From contig NZ_JAGKSP010000008.1 of NCBI RefSeq assembly GCF_017942085.1, positions 186,001 to 250,000 of the forward strand: DNA of 64,000 nt, given 5' to 3'. Within the stretch, counting starts at the first letter, position 1, and each line of letters starts with the position of its first letter. Source of the stretch: Paenibacillus lignilyticus (GTDB lineage Bacteria > Bacillota > Bacilli > Paenibacillales > Paenibacillaceae). This document shows positions 1 to 9,818 of this stretch, one piece after another. A model generated the notes under the pieces. It saw nothing but the letters and a program-made list of their open reading frames with translations, ran no database searches and was not told the DNA's origin. The translations under genes and the position numbers were made by a program.

Positions 1-24
1 TGGCCGTGCTTGGAGGTGGCTCCG

Positions 25-1977
25 GTGACCTTGTTTAGTTTGGTCAAGAAGAACCTGATTGGGAATGCGCGCAGCTATCTGCTCTATTTCATCTCTCTCG
101 TGCTGAGCGTGATGATCTACTTCACCTTCGTTTCGTTAATGTATAGCCCTGAAATCGAGGCCACCATGGAGCTTGCGGACAGCATCCGCAACGTTTTCTT
201 CGGCGCTTCCGCCGTGCTCATTCTATTCGTCGCCGTGTTTATCTGGTATTCAAACGGCTTCTTCACAAGGCGGCGGAAAAAGGAAGTCGGTCTCTATGCG
301 CTGCTTGGCATTCGCAAAAGAACCATCGGCCTGCTTCTCTTTTATGAGAATCTTCTGATGGGCGCAGCGGCGCTTGGGGCAGGGGTGCTGCTCGGCACGC
401 TGCTTTCCAAAATGTTCGCGATGATCTTCCTGAAGCTGCTGGATTCCGCGGTAGAGGTCAGCTTCCGGTTCTCCGGCACTGCCATCGTCAACACGGTCAT
501 CGTGTTCATGGCGCTCATCTTGCTGGTGTCGGTACGGGCTTACCGCCTCGTGTACCGTTTCCAGCTCGCGCAGCTCTTCCAAGCGGACAAAGAAGGCGAG
601 CATGCTCCGCGCACATCGCTGGTCGCGGCCCTTGCGGCCGCAGTGCTGCTTGCAGGCAGCTATTGGATCGTGTTTCAACCGATGACGACCACTTCACAGA
701 TGGGCCGGAACGGCTTGCTGTTCTTGATCGGGCTGATTGCGGGCACGTATCTGCTGTTTCGCTCCGGCATTATGAAGCTGCTGCAGCTGGCGCAGCGGAA
801 CAAATCCCGCTACTATTCAGGGATGAACCTCGTCGCCGTCTCTCAGCTCGCGTACCGCATGAAGGGCAATACCCGCACGCTGACCATGATCGCGCTGCTG
901 AGTGCGATGGCGCTAAGCGCCGTCAGTACGGGATATATTATGTATACCGATAACGGACGGGCAGCCGAGGAGGCTGCGCCGTTCAGCTACAGCTGGGTCA
1001 GCCGCAGCGACCTTGACGCGAAGGCTGCCGCTCTTATCGAGGCGGATACATCGCATTCGATTACGGCGAGAGCGCATATTCCCGTCCTGCGCGCGGTAGG
1101 TGACGTATCGGAGCTTGTCTATATTCCGTCCGCCTTTCCCGCTGCCGAAATGCCGATGAAAGTGATGTCGGTCAGCGCATACACGAGCGCCGTCGGCGCG
1201 CTCGGACTTCGCAGCCGGCTAAGTGAGCTTAGGCGCGATGAGGCCGCAATGATTCGGCCGCGTTATACGTCCGATCTCTCTCCTGACGATTTCGTCGGCC
1301 GCACGATAGATTGGCGCAGCAAGGATAGCGCGGCGGAAGCCTCTGCTATAAGGACAAAAGTTCAGGTGACGCAGCTCTTGGAGGAGCACGTGCTGCGATG
1401 GGGCTATCCCGACCTTGCGCTGGTCGTAAGCGACGAGACGTTCGCCGCGATGTCGAAGGCTTCCCCTCCGATTACGTACATGGTGTACAACGTCGAGAAT
1501 GAGCGCAAGACAGGGACGACGGCCAAAACGCTGCTTGCGATGGCCAAAGAAGATGATGAAATGTCGCCGTTCTACACCCCCTACCGCGAAGGACTGGAGA
1601 ATGGCGGTCTGAATTTGTTCATTCTCGGCTTCCTCGGGCTCGTGTTCCTTGCGGCGACCGGCAGCATCATCTACTTCAAGCAGCTGGCCGAGGCACATGC
1701 CGACCGCGAGCGCTATGCGGTACTGCGCAAGATCGGCGTCAGCCGGCAAGAAATCCGCCGGGCAATCGCGAAGCAGACGCGGTTCATCTTCGCGCTGCCG
1801 CTTCTTGTCGGCATCGCCCACAGCGCCATGTTTCTGAAGGTGCTCGACAATGTAAACCTGATTGCCGGCAGCTGGAGCATTGCTTTGGCCATGATCGCTT
1901 ATGTGATGATTTACACGGTGTACTACGGCATCACGGTCGCATCCGTGAATCGAATCGTCAATGGAGCTACAGCATAG
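25..1977 (+). CDS. BceB-type ABC transporter permease (FtsX family)
   Basis: This is a permease of the kind paired with an ATPase and a two-component system for sensing or expelling peptide antibiotics such as bacitracin. It has the family layout: one N-terminal membrane segment, a three-helix FtsX core at about residues 50-190, further helices, a large extracellular loop of roughly 200 residues (about 315-520), and a C-terminal helix bundle. The length of 650 residues is typical. The frame is open to base 1, but GTG at 25 is the likely start: GGAGG lies at 12-16, eight bases away, and the protein then begins MTLFSLVKKN as BceB proteins do. The partner ATPase is probably just upstream, outside the window. 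Substrate cannot be told from sequence. Confidence 0.88.
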   Translation: MTLFSLVKKNLIGNARSYLLYFISLVLSVMIYFTFVSLMYSPEIEATMELADSIRNVFFGASAVLILFVAVFIWYSNGFFTRRRKKEVGLYALLGIRKRTIGLLLFYENLLMGAAALGAGVLLGTLLSKMFAMIFLKLLDSAVEVSFRFSGTAIVNTVIVFMALILLVSVRAYRLVYRFQLAQLFQADKEGEHAPRTSLVAALAAAVLLAGSYWIVFQPMTTTSQMGRNGLLFLIGLIAGTYLLFRSGIMKLLQLAQRNKSRYYSGMNLVAVSQLAYRMKGNTRTLTMIALLSAMALSAVSTGYIMYTDNGRAAEEAAPFSYSWVSRSDLDAKAAALIEADTSHSITARAHIPVLRAVGDVSELVYIPSAFPAAEMPMKVMSVSAYTSAVGALGLRSRLSELRRDEAAMIRPRYTSDLSPDDFVGRTIDWRSKDSAAEASAIRTKVQVTQLLEEHVLRWGYPDLALVVSDETFAAMSKASPPITYMVYNVENERKTGTTAKTLLAMAKEDDEMSPFYTPYREGLENGGLNLFILGFLGLVFLAATGSIIYFKQLAEAHADRERYAVLRKIGVSRQEIRRAIAKQTRFIFALPLLVGIAHSAMFLKVLDNVNLIAGSWSIALAMIAYVMIYTVYYGITVASVNRIVNGATA

Positions 1978-2000
1978 AGCCGCGCCGTATATGCGCGTAC

Positions 2001-2047
2001 AACCAAAAAGGACGGAGCAGGTTGAACCTGCTCCGTCCTTTTTGGTT
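2001..2047. terminator. Bidirectional terminator between convergent genes
   Basis: Two perfectly complementary 23-base arms (2001-2023 and 2025-2047) flank a single G. A-rich and T-rich outer ends serve as U-tracts on both strands. The palindrome touches the stop codon of the minus-strand protease, so it ends both that gene and the BceB-type permease. Confidence 0.9.
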
Positions 2048-5000
2048 TAGTTCATGAAGCCCACGAATTGCAGCCAACGTTTCAATACAACCGCTGCTTC
2101 CGCGCGCGTTGCATTCGCTTTAGGTGCAAATGCGCCTTCATTGTTGCCTTGCAGAATGCCTGCGCCTGCAGCTTGAGCTACAGCGTTCTTAGCCCAGCTT
2201 GCAATGCTGCCTTTGTCCGTGAAGGACAGCTGCGCCGAGGAACCGGACGTTTTGCCCGCGAACTTAAGCGCTCCGGCCAGCATGACAGCCATTTCTTCGC
2301 GCGTGATCGTTGCGTTCGGGGCAAAGCTGTCCTTGCTGCGTCCGGAAACGATGCCTGCTTCTACTACGGCGTGAACCGCGCTGGCGTACCATTTGTCTGC
2401 CGGCACATCAGCAAATGCAGTAGCTGTATCCATCATCTCAAGACCGAGCGCTCTTGCCAGCATCGCGGCAAACTCCGCACGCGTTTCGGTGCTGCTTGGC
2501 GAGAATGTGCTTGTTGAAGTGCCCTTCAGAAGCAGCGTCGAAGCGAGCAGCTCGATTTCTTTCTTCGCCCAATGCGTCGTCACATCGGCGAATGTTTTTG
2601 GCGATACTTCAACGATACCGTAGAAGCTTGCATGAGGAGCCTTAATGACGGCTTCTACTGTACCTTTTTCATTCGTCACCGTTGCTGGGATGAAGGACAT
2701 TTCGCCTGTAGCAGGATCAACGAGAACAGCCATAAATTGCTTGCCTGCACCTTGACCTTCTGCGACGATTGTTCTTGTAACATAGGTGCTGCCGAAGTTT
2801 GTAATCTCTTCGGATTTACCGCCAGCGTTTGCAGTCACGGTAAAGTTAACGACACCGATAACATTCATGTTGTTCGCTTTCGCGCTGTCGGTAATATGCT
2901 GCTGTTGCTCCGCCGTAGGGGCAGTCATCGAAATGGATACCGTCATGCTGCTTAGATCGGAACCAAGCGATTGCGCAAGCCCTTTAAAGTCAACGGATTT
3001 GATCGGTAGATTGAAGCTTCCTTTATCGGTCTCTACAGCGATGACCGCATTCGGATTGGACTCTACCGCAGCTGCAAGCACATCTGCAGGCAGCTGCAAA
3101 TCAACGTTGTCCGCCGCTTGATTGATATGAATCACGACCGCGTGCTTGTTGCCTTTGAGCGATTCGAACGCTTTCGTAAGATCATCTGCATCCGGCGTGA
3201 CGGTTACGGTAGTATTACCGTCCGGCGTTGTGCCGGTTTTCACTTCGTCAGCCCCCGGTGTTAGAATTACGCCGTTATCCCCATCGGTTACAGGGTTGTC
3301 CGGCAGTGTCGGTACGCCAGGGCCTCCCGGAACAAACGTCGAGGCGGTTGTCACCGATACAATATTGGATTCACCCGCGCTTGGTCCACCGGATACCACG
3401 ATTCTGAATTTATACGACGTGCCCGCCGTTAGGCCTTTTACCGTCGCCGTTGCGGCATCGGAAGCAAGCCATTCGGTCGTTTCGGATTTGGTCCATGTTG
3501 CCCCATTATCGGTCGACTGTTCAATTGCCAGCTCCCCGGCTTCCGACACAGCGGTCCATTCGAACTGAGCTTCTGTTTCGGATACGGCTTTATTCGTGAA
3601 ATCGGTGATCGGTGTCGCTACGGTCGTCACATCCACGATGTTGGACACGCCGGCATTCGGACCGCCGGTGACAACGATTCTGAATTTATACGCCGTACCT
3701 GCCTTCAAGCCCTGTACCTTTGTTGCTGCAGCATCCGGCGCGAGAGGTTCAGCCGTCTCTGCCGCCTTCCAAGAAACGCCGTCATCGCTGGACTGATCAA
3801 TGGAGATCGCTTCAGCGCCTTCTACAGCACTCCATTCGAACTCCGCTTCATGCTTGTTAAACGATTTATTCGTAAGGTCGCTGATCGCTTCAGCAGCGGA
3901 CAGTTCATCGACAAAATCCTGTACACCTTTGCCGTCGATCGTCTCTTGTGGCGTTCCCGTTGCTTCAGAGTCAACCTCCAGGAAGTTCTTGACGATAAAC
4001 GCCATATCCTTCGCGTCAACGAGTCCATCCTGGTTCAAGTCTTCCGCCGGGAAGTTCGTATCGGAGCGCTTATAATATTGGCCGGCAACCCGCTGCGCAT
4101 CCAGAATATCGATCATGTGGTCGCCGTTCACATCGCCCGCCAGGTTCAGCGCTTGAGCTAACATAGCATTTTCCCCGACATGTTCATCAAACATCGTTTT
4201 ACCGATTTTCATAGAGACTTGGCCGGTTAAATGCCCCGGAACTTCAATGGTGAATTCCGTCTCGTTCTCGCTGAGCGGGAGATTATCAAACACGACCCTG
4301 CCATTTCGCTCTATAGTCGCCTCATACGTAGTACCGTCTACGTTCGCAGTCGCTTTAGCTCCCACTTTGCTAAAGTCTTTGGAATAATCGAGGTTGCCAT
4401 AGTCGCCGTCGAAGGCCATGAAGGCTTCAGGCCACAATGACCCTTCCACATTGGAATGCTTAGCTGCCACTTTGTAGCTGTCGACTTGATTGAAAAGAGG
4501 AATTTGCACGGCGGCTTCCTCTCCTGCTTTCGTATAGAAAAATTTCTCGATGTTCTGTTCGATATTCATCTTGTCGAGACCGGTATACAACCTGTCATCA
4601 ATCAATTTGAACGTCACGTCAACGAACGGCATGTCTCCGTCAAATCCGGCGAAGTTATCGCCGACTACGGAGGCACCGACGTTCACGATGTTCTTGGACG
4701 ACCAAACCGGGTCTTCGTGAATGACTGGTTCATCCAGTTTGACGGTTACGCCTGCTTCGTCAGCTTTTGCCCGGAAGGCATCGTTCACTTTCACATCTAC
4801 GAATTCAAGTTCTCTGTAGTAGCTCACATCGTATGTGCCTGCGATCAAATCTTCGACATTATTCAGGTTGAGCGTCATGGTGACTTCTTCGTTCAAAGCC
4901 AATTTGTCCTTATCATACTCTGGGACGACATAAGGCGAACCTGCTTTGATAAATCCGTAATGCCGGAAATCCGCGACCAGGTACCCGTTCGTCGCCAGAT

Positions 5001-8000
5001 CGATCGGGAATAGTGCCAGCGTAAGCGGCCTGTCCACCTTCGTTTCGGGATCGATCAAATCTTCGCGCGTGATACCGAACTTGACATCGCCGTTGTCTTC
5101 GACCTTGAACTCGCCGTCCGGGTAGATATTCTGGTTCTGGTAATAGAACAGACGGTTAGCGGCTTGCGTGATGCCGAGCGGCGCCAGCTTTGCCGTCCCC
5201 TCGTCGCTCAGGTTGGCATGAATCCAAATCGCATCGTGGCTCGCGCCTTGCAATTCTTCCGTCGTAAACATGGCGTCTTCAACTTCATACACGCCCGGAG
5301 CATAATCATTAAACGTGAGGGTTGGACGTTTATTATCGATAATAAACAGAGTTTCTTTCGTATAAATACGGCCTTCTGCATCCTTCGCAATTAGACGAAG
5401 CTTGTATTCGCCTTCCTTCAATAGCTCATACTGCGTCGAAATCTGATTGTCCGCCGGATCTCCGATATACGGGAGTATATACTCGCCCACTTGAAGCCAA
5501 AGTTCTTCATCCACCGGAGCATCCGATGCATCACGAGGTTGCGGAGCATAGCTTCCGATCGGATTTCCGTCTTTGTCCGTCACTACGGTTTCCACGGAAA
5601 CCATAGGACTATTCAGCTTGAACATCATATATTTCAGGCTGTCTTGGAAAGGATGAGCAACTGACGGGTACTCCGACATGAACGCCGGATTAAGCAGGTA
5701 CATATAATCAACACCCGGCTCCACGACACGAATCGCAAAAGGAACCTGGTACTTCTCATCGGCATTCTCTGCGTTGGCAAGGTGGACATAGCCCTCGTAT
5801 CTGCCGTTCGCCGCAGTCGATGGAACGACAACGGTTACAGGCAACGTCACAGAAGCTCCCGCAGGAACCTTAACGGTCTCCGCTCCGCCTGCATTTATTG
5901 CAACGTTATTGTCAACCGCGCTCACGCTGCCGCCTGCAAAATACTCTGCCGCGATCATAAAGGTTTTATCGGTTGCGCTATGATTCGTAATGGTCATATT
6001 TCTGCTTTCGCCGATATCTTGGAACTTCGCATGGTTACCGTAGGAGATCGAACCCGTAGGGTTGTCGATCGTAACCGGCATGCCTGTCTGATCGAGCGTC
6101 TGGACTTTGTTCAACACCGTAATGGATACATCCGCATTTACGGCTTCGGTTACATCGACCTCGCCTGCGCCCACTTGGTAGACGGAGTAGTCGCCGTTCA
6201 GGTCGTCCGCCGTATTCATCAGCGCGGCTCTGACATCGAAAGGCGTATACTCCGGATGCTGCTGCAAAATCAGCGCAATGATACCCGCTACATGCGGCGT
6301 TGCCATCGAAGTGCCCGAGATTCGCGCATAAGCATGCGAGTAGTCAATGCCTTCTTCCTTGCTGTGAATATATTCCGGGTAAGTGGAATAGACATTCACA
6401 CCCGGCCCAACGACATCCGGCTTAATATCATAGCTGCCGTTAACCGGGCCTCTTCCGCTGAAGTTAGCCAAATGGCCGCCTTCGGTAACGGTGCTTCCGA
6501 TGGAGCTGAACGACACCTTCGGAGCCCCCATTGCTTTGAGGGCTTCGCCTACCGCTTGGGTCGTTCCGAAGGTCGGGATTAAGCCAGATCCATCGCCTAC
6601 AAACGGAATATCGCCATCCACGTTATTCGACATGATCGCGGCAATAGCGCCTGCTTTCGCCGCATTTTCTACTTTTGTTTGAAGAGAAAGCGTTCCGCGC
6701 TGAATGAAAGCGACTTTGCCCGTAAGGTCTTTGCCTTCGAAGTCAGCCGTATCCGCTAATCCCACATCGACGATCTCGAAAGGTTGTTCCGTGTTTAACA
6801 AGCTTTCCAGCGAGGAATAGTTGTACGCAATGACATGCATCTCATCCAGCGAAATCGAATTTGCCGCGTCCGAGACACTCCCCGTCATTGTCTTCAGAGC
6901 TATCGCAAAATCGCTTGCGCCAACCGTAATACCCAGCGGCGACGTACCCGGGGAGGTTACCGTTTTCTCATCCGGTCCCGCATTCCCTGCGGCAACCGCG
7001 CAGACTACGCCAAGCAGCGTAGCGTTATTGATCGAGACGGCCTCAGCCATGAGCGGGTCATTAACCATAACCCCTAGAGAAAGATTGATGACATCCATGC
7101 CGTCTTGTACGGCTTTATCGATTCCCGCCATAATCTGACTCTCCGTGCCGCTGCCGTAAGGCCCCAAGACGCGGTACCCATACAGATCTGCTTCAGGCGC
7201 TACGCCCAGTGCCGGAGCGTCGGTTGCGCTGTTCTCGGCGCGGCCGGCGATCGTTCCCGATACATGCGTACCGTGAGACGTATAGTAGGTTCCGTTACCC
7301 TGATCTTCCGGTTGACCGGATGTTTGCCAATCCTTATACGTGGTTTCCATCGGATCCGCATCGTTATCGATGGCGTCCCAGCCTTTAATTGCAGACGGAT
7401 CAATCGTCTTCGGATCCACGCCCTCTTGCGCGCGGTAGCCTTTGTAGGCGTGCGTCAAATCCGGATGGTTATAATCGATCCCTGTATCCAGTACGCCTAC
7501 TTTAATCCCTTTGCCTTTAATGCCCTGCGCATGCAAGTCATAAATGCCATCCAGCGGAATCGAGTTATCGGTGGAAGGCGCATCGGATTGCCGGACGGCT
7601 TCTGCACCGGTTAGCAGCTCCATCTCTTTCGGATCGAGCTGTACGGCATTGTCCTTATAAATCGTTTTGACGACGCCTGAACGAAGCAGGCTTTCGACAT
7701 CCTTGCCCGGCAGCGTCATGGCGACGCCGTTAAAAGCATGGTGATACTCTCTGGTGATCGCTACTTCTTCCGCATCAAAGGTAGCCGGGCCTTGCTCGGC
7801 CGCTTTCTTCTCTACCAACTGCTGCACGTAGCTCTTGAACGTCGCATGGTCGTCTGCAGCTTCCTCTAACGCTTCGTTGGGGGAAATTTTCACGCCTTCT
7901 GAAGCTTGTCTAAGCACTTCCACCCGCGCTGGCGCCTGCTTAAATTCCACGATGACGGAGACGGAAGCCGAGCTCTTGAGGTTGAGCTCGGGCGAAATAA

Positions 8001-8181
8001 CGGGACGCTTGAAATCCAGCTGTTTCAATGCGCTCTTTTGTGCCGGTGAGAAATTGTAGTTGGAAGGACTAACGTCCTGAAGCGGATTCGCCGCAAACAC
8101 ATGATAGGGAAGGGCAAGCGATACCAGCATACTGCCGACGATAACTTTCGAAACTAGCTTCTTGCTGCTGCTTTTGTGCAT
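2047..8181 (-). CDS. SLH-anchored subtilisin-like (S8) protease with dockerin-like and Fn3 modules
   Basis: This is a secreted, cell-surface serine protease of 2044 residues, related to the Vpr/C5a-peptidase branch of subtilases. Visible in order: a signal peptide (about 1-31, ending VFAA), an I9-type propeptide (about 50-165), and the S8 domain with catalytic Asp232 (VLDTGIDY), His303 (SHGTHVSG) and Ser625 (GTSMATPHV). A PA domain is inserted near 470-570. After the catalytic domain come beta-rich and Fn3-like regions. A dockerin-like pair of calcium loops follows (about 1345-1400, DVNGDHMIDILDA and DLNQDGLVDAKD), then two similar Fn3 repeats (about 1430-1610). Three SLH repeats close the protein (about 1860-2044). 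The SLH set should hold it on secondary cell wall polymer. AAGGAGAG precedes the ATG. It appears monocistronic. Confidence 0.93.
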   Translation of the reverse strand: MHKSSSKKLVSKVIVGSMLVSLALPYHVFAANPLQDVSPSNYNFSPAQKSALKQLDFKRPVISPELNLKSSASVSVIVEFKQAPARVEVLRQASEGVKISPNEALEEAADDHATFKSYVQQLVEKKAAEQGPATFDAEEVAITREYHHAFNGVAMTLPGKDVESLLRSGVVKTIYKDNAVQLDPKEMELLTGAEAVRQSDAPSTDNSIPLDGIYDLHAQGIKGKGIKVGVLDTGIDYNHPDLTHAYKGYRAQEGVDPKTIDPSAIKGWDAIDNDADPMETTYKDWQTSGQPEDQGNGTYYTSHGTHVSGTIAGRAENSATDAPALGVAPEADLYGYRVLGPYGSGTESQIMAGIDKAVQDGMDVINLSLGVMVNDPLMAEAVSINNATLLGVVCAVAAGNAGPDEKTVTSPGTSPLGITVGASDFAIALKTMTGSVSDAANSISLDEMHVIAYNYSSLESLLNTEQPFEIVDVGLADTADFEGKDLTGKVAFIQRGTLSLQTKVENAAKAGAIAAIMSNNVDGDIPFVGDGSGLIPTFGTTQAVGEALKAMGAPKVSFSSIGSTVTEGGHLANFSGRGPVNGSYDIKPDVVGPGVNVYSTYPEYIHSKEEGIDYSHAYARISGTSMATPHVAGIIALILQQHPEYTPFDVRAALMNTADDLNGDYSVYQVGAGEVDVTEAVNADVSITVLNKVQTLDQTGMPVTIDNPTGSISYGNHAKFQDIGESRNMTITNHSATDKTFMIAAEYFAGGSVSAVDNNVAINAGGAETVKVPAGASVTLPVTVVVPSTAANGRYEGYVHLANAENADEKYQVPFAIRVVEPGVDYMYLLNPAFMSEYPSVAHPFQDSLKYMMFKLNSPMVSVETVVTDKDGNPIGSYAPQPRDASDAPVDEELWLQVGEYILPYIGDPADNQISTQYELLKEGEYKLRLIAKDAEGRIYTKETLFIIDNKRPTLTFNDYAPGVYEVEDAMFTTEELQGASHDAIWIHANLSDEGTAKLAPLGITQAANRLFYYQNQNIYPDGEFKVEDNGDVKFGITREDLIDPETKVDRPLTLALFPIDLATNGYLVADFRHYGFIKAGSPYVVPEYDKDKLALNEEVTMTLNLNNVEDLIAGTYDVSYYRELEFVDVKVNDAFRAKADEAGVTVKLDEPVIHEDPVWSSKNIVNVGASVVGDNFAGFDGDMPFVDVTFKLIDDRLYTGLDKMNIEQNIEKFFYTKAGEEAAVQIPLFNQVDSYKVAAKHSNVEGSLWPEAFMAFDGDYGNLDYSKDFSKVGAKATANVDGTTYEATIERNGRVVFDNLPLSENETEFTIEVPGHLTGQVSMKIGKTMFDEHVGENAMLAQALNLAGDVNGDHMIDILDAQRVAGQYYKRSDTNFPAEDLNQDGLVDAKDMAFIVKNFLEVDSEATGTPQETIDGKGVQDFVDELSAAEAISDLTNKSFNKHEAEFEWSAVEGAEAISIDQSSDDGVSWKAAETAEPLAPDAAATKVQGLKAGTAYKFRIVVTGGPNAGVSNIVDVTTVATPITDFTNKAVSETEAQFEWTAVSEAGELAIEQSTDNGATWTKSETTEWLASDAATATVKGLTAGTSYKFRIVVSGGPSAGESNIVSVTTASTFVPGGPGVPTLPDNPVTDGDNGVILTPGADEVKTGTTPDGNTTVTVTPDADDLTKAFESLKGNKHAVVIHINQAADNVDLQLPADVLAAAVESNPNAVIAVETDKGSFNLPIKSVDFKGLAQSLGSDLSSMTVSISMTAPTAEQQQHITDSAKANNMNVIGVVNFTVTANAGGKSEEITNFGSTYVTRTIVAEGQGAGKQFMAVLVDPATGEMSFIPATVTNEKGTVEAVIKAPHASFYGIVEVSPKTFADVTTHWAKKEIELLASTLLLKGTSTSTFSPSSTETRAEFAAMLARALGLEMMDTATAFADVPADKWYASAVHAVVEAGIVSGRSKDSFAPNATITREEMAVMLAGALKFAGKTSGSSAQLSFTDKGSIASWAKNAVAQAAGAGILQGNNEGAFAPKANATRAEAAVVLKRWLQFVGFMN

Positions 8182-8286
8182 ACCGACTCTCCTTCAAGTA
8201 GATGAGAATAATAGACGGGAACAACTCTATTATGTAAATCTACTTGCTATCCTACCAACCGACAATGGGGGGAATTTCGGCATGAA

Positions 8287-8317
8287 AAAGCCCCGTCCTC
8301 AGATAGGACGGGGCTTT
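8287..8317 (-). terminator. Terminator of the amino-acid ABC operon
   Basis: Arms AAAGCCCCGTCCT and AGGACGGGGCTTT surround a five-base loop. Read on the minus strand the stem ends in a T run, just after the ATPase stop codon. Confidence 0.88.
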
Positions 8318-8355
8318 CAAATGTAAATATATTTCCATATTTACCAGTCTGACTG

Positions 8356-9102
8356 TTATTTCTCCAGCAAAATCGATAAAAACTGCTTGGTTCGTTCTTG
8401 CCGAGGGCTTCCAAATATTTGCTCCGGTGGGCCTTCTTCGACGATTACGCCCTCGTCGATCATGATAATGCGGTCTGCCACTTCGCGGGCAAACTTCATT
8501 TCATGCGTCACGATCATCATTGTTCGCCCTTCTTTGGCAAGCTCGCGGATAACTTTCAATACCTCCTGCACCAATTCGGGATCGAGCGCCGAGGTCGGTT
8601 CGTCGAAGAGCAGCAGCTTGGGGTCGATGGACATGGCACGCGCGATACCGATACGCTGCTGCTGACCGCCGGACAGTTGATGCGGGTAAGCGTCCGCTTT
8701 ATCCGCGAGACCTACCTTTTCGAGCAGCTCCCGCGCCCGCGCCCTTGCTTGCGCCTTCGTTCGGCGCAATGCCGTAATCTGCCCCTCCATAACGTTCTGC
8801 AGCGCAGTCAAATGAGGAAACAGATGATACGCCTGAAAGACCATCCCCGTTTGCCTCCGCAGCGACAGCACGTCGGCTAGCTTAGGCTTCACGCCCGGCT
8901 GAAAGTCGATGCTGGCATTGCCGATGGCAACCGAGCCCGAAGTCGACACCTCCAGCACATTCAGGCAGCGCAGCAGCGTTGATTTGCCAGAGCCGGACGG
9001 GCCAATAACGACGAGCACGCTGCCCTGCTCGAGCCGCATATCGATGCCTTTCAGCACGGCCGAGGAGCCGAACGATTTCGTTAAATTTTGAACCTGAATC
9101 AT
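8356..9102 (-). CDS. tcyC: Polar amino acid (probably L-cystine) ABC transporter ATPase
   Basis: ATP-hydrolysing subunit of a GlnQ/TcyC-type importer. The 248-residue length is standard. Walker A is GPSGSGKST at 34-42; the signature LSGGQQQRIGIARAM, Walker B LLLFDEPTSALD and the H-loop (IVTHEM) are all intact. It is the last gene of a three-gene operon (binding protein, permease, ATPase), 20 bases after the permease stop. Cystine is suggested by the binding protein, which resembles Bacillus TcyA; other polar amino acids are possible. The family call is secure and the substrate is inference. Confidence 0.9.
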   Translation of the reverse strand: MIQVQNLTKSFGSSAVLKGIDMRLEQGSVLVVIGPSGSGKSTLLRCLNVLEVSTSGSVAIGNASIDFQPGVKPKLADVLSLRRQTGMVFQAYHLFPHLTALQNVMEGQITALRRTKAQARARARELLEKVGLADKADAYPHQLSGGQQQRIGIARAMSIDPKLLLFDEPTSALDPELVQEVLKVIRELAKEGRTMMIVTHEMKFAREVADRIIMIDEGVIVEEGPPEQIFGSPRQERTKQFLSILLEK

Positions 9103-9122
9103 CGCGCCTTCGTCACGCTCCT

Positions 9123-9800
9123 CTACCCGGCATCATACCGTTCGTAATATCGTTCCAACCGGCGCTGAAGCGTGGACAACACCGTGCATAGCAGCAAATA
9201 GATCAGCGCCACTTCGCAATAGATGAGCAGCGGCTCATAGACGACCGCCGTAATTTGCTGCCCTTTCTGAAACAACTCCGTGAACGTCACCGTCGACGCC
9301 AGTGACGTATCCTTCACCAAGCTGATAAACGAGTTCGACAGCGGCGGAACGGACACGCGCGCAGCCTGTGGCAGAATAATCCGCCGCAGCGCCGTCAACC
9401 TCGTCTGTCCAAGCGAATAAGCCGCTTCCCACTGCCCGCGCGGAATAGAGATAATTGCCGCGCGTATGATTTCCGATCCGTATGCTCCCACACTTAACGT
9501 AAATCCAATCACTGCTGCTGGGAACGGGTCGATCGTAATGCCGACACTCGGCAGCCCGTAGAAAATAATAAAGAGCTGCACCAGCAGCGGCGTCCCGCGG
9601 ATTATCCACACATAGAAGCGCGCCAGCTGTGCCAGCGCGCGCAAATCCGACAGCCGTACAAGTGCCGTCACGACGGCCAGCAGCAGACCAAGTACAAACG
9701 AAATCAGCGTTAGCGGGACTGTGAAAGCTAATCCTGCCTTCAGCAGAGGCATGAAATTTTCGAGAAAGATGTGCAGCAGCCGCTCTGTGCGATCGCTCAT
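9123..9800 (-). CDS. tcyB: Polar amino acid (probably L-cystine) ABC transporter permease
   Basis: Membrane subunit of the HisM/GlnP family, with about five transmembrane segments. The EAA loop that contacts the ATPase is seen as GQWEAAYSLGQTRLTALRRIILPQA at mid-protein. The motif IIRGTPLLVQLF is characteristic of amino-acid permeases. Two starts are possible: ATG at 9800 or TTG at 9809; GAGGG lies upstream of both and overlaps the end of the binding-protein gene. I use the ATG, giving 225 residues. It lies between its binding protein and ATPase genes, spaced for cotranscription. Confidence 0.9.
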   Translation of the reverse strand: MSDRTERLLHIFLENFMPLLKAGLAFTVPLTLISFVLGLLLAVVTALVRLSDLRALAQLARFYVWIIRGTPLLVQLFIIFYGLPSVGITIDPFPAAVIGFTLSVGAYGSEIIRAAIISIPRGQWEAAYSLGQTRLTALRRIILPQAARVSVPPLSNSFISLVKDTSLASTVTFTELFQKGQQITAVVYEPLLIYCEVALIYLLLCTVLSTLQRRLERYYERYDAG

Positions 9801-9818
9801 GATGATCAACCGCCCTCT

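Noticed and set aside
2068..7614. Many plus-strand open frames opposite the protease
   Set aside because: They are shadows of a biased coding strand, without ribosome binding sites or recognisable domains.
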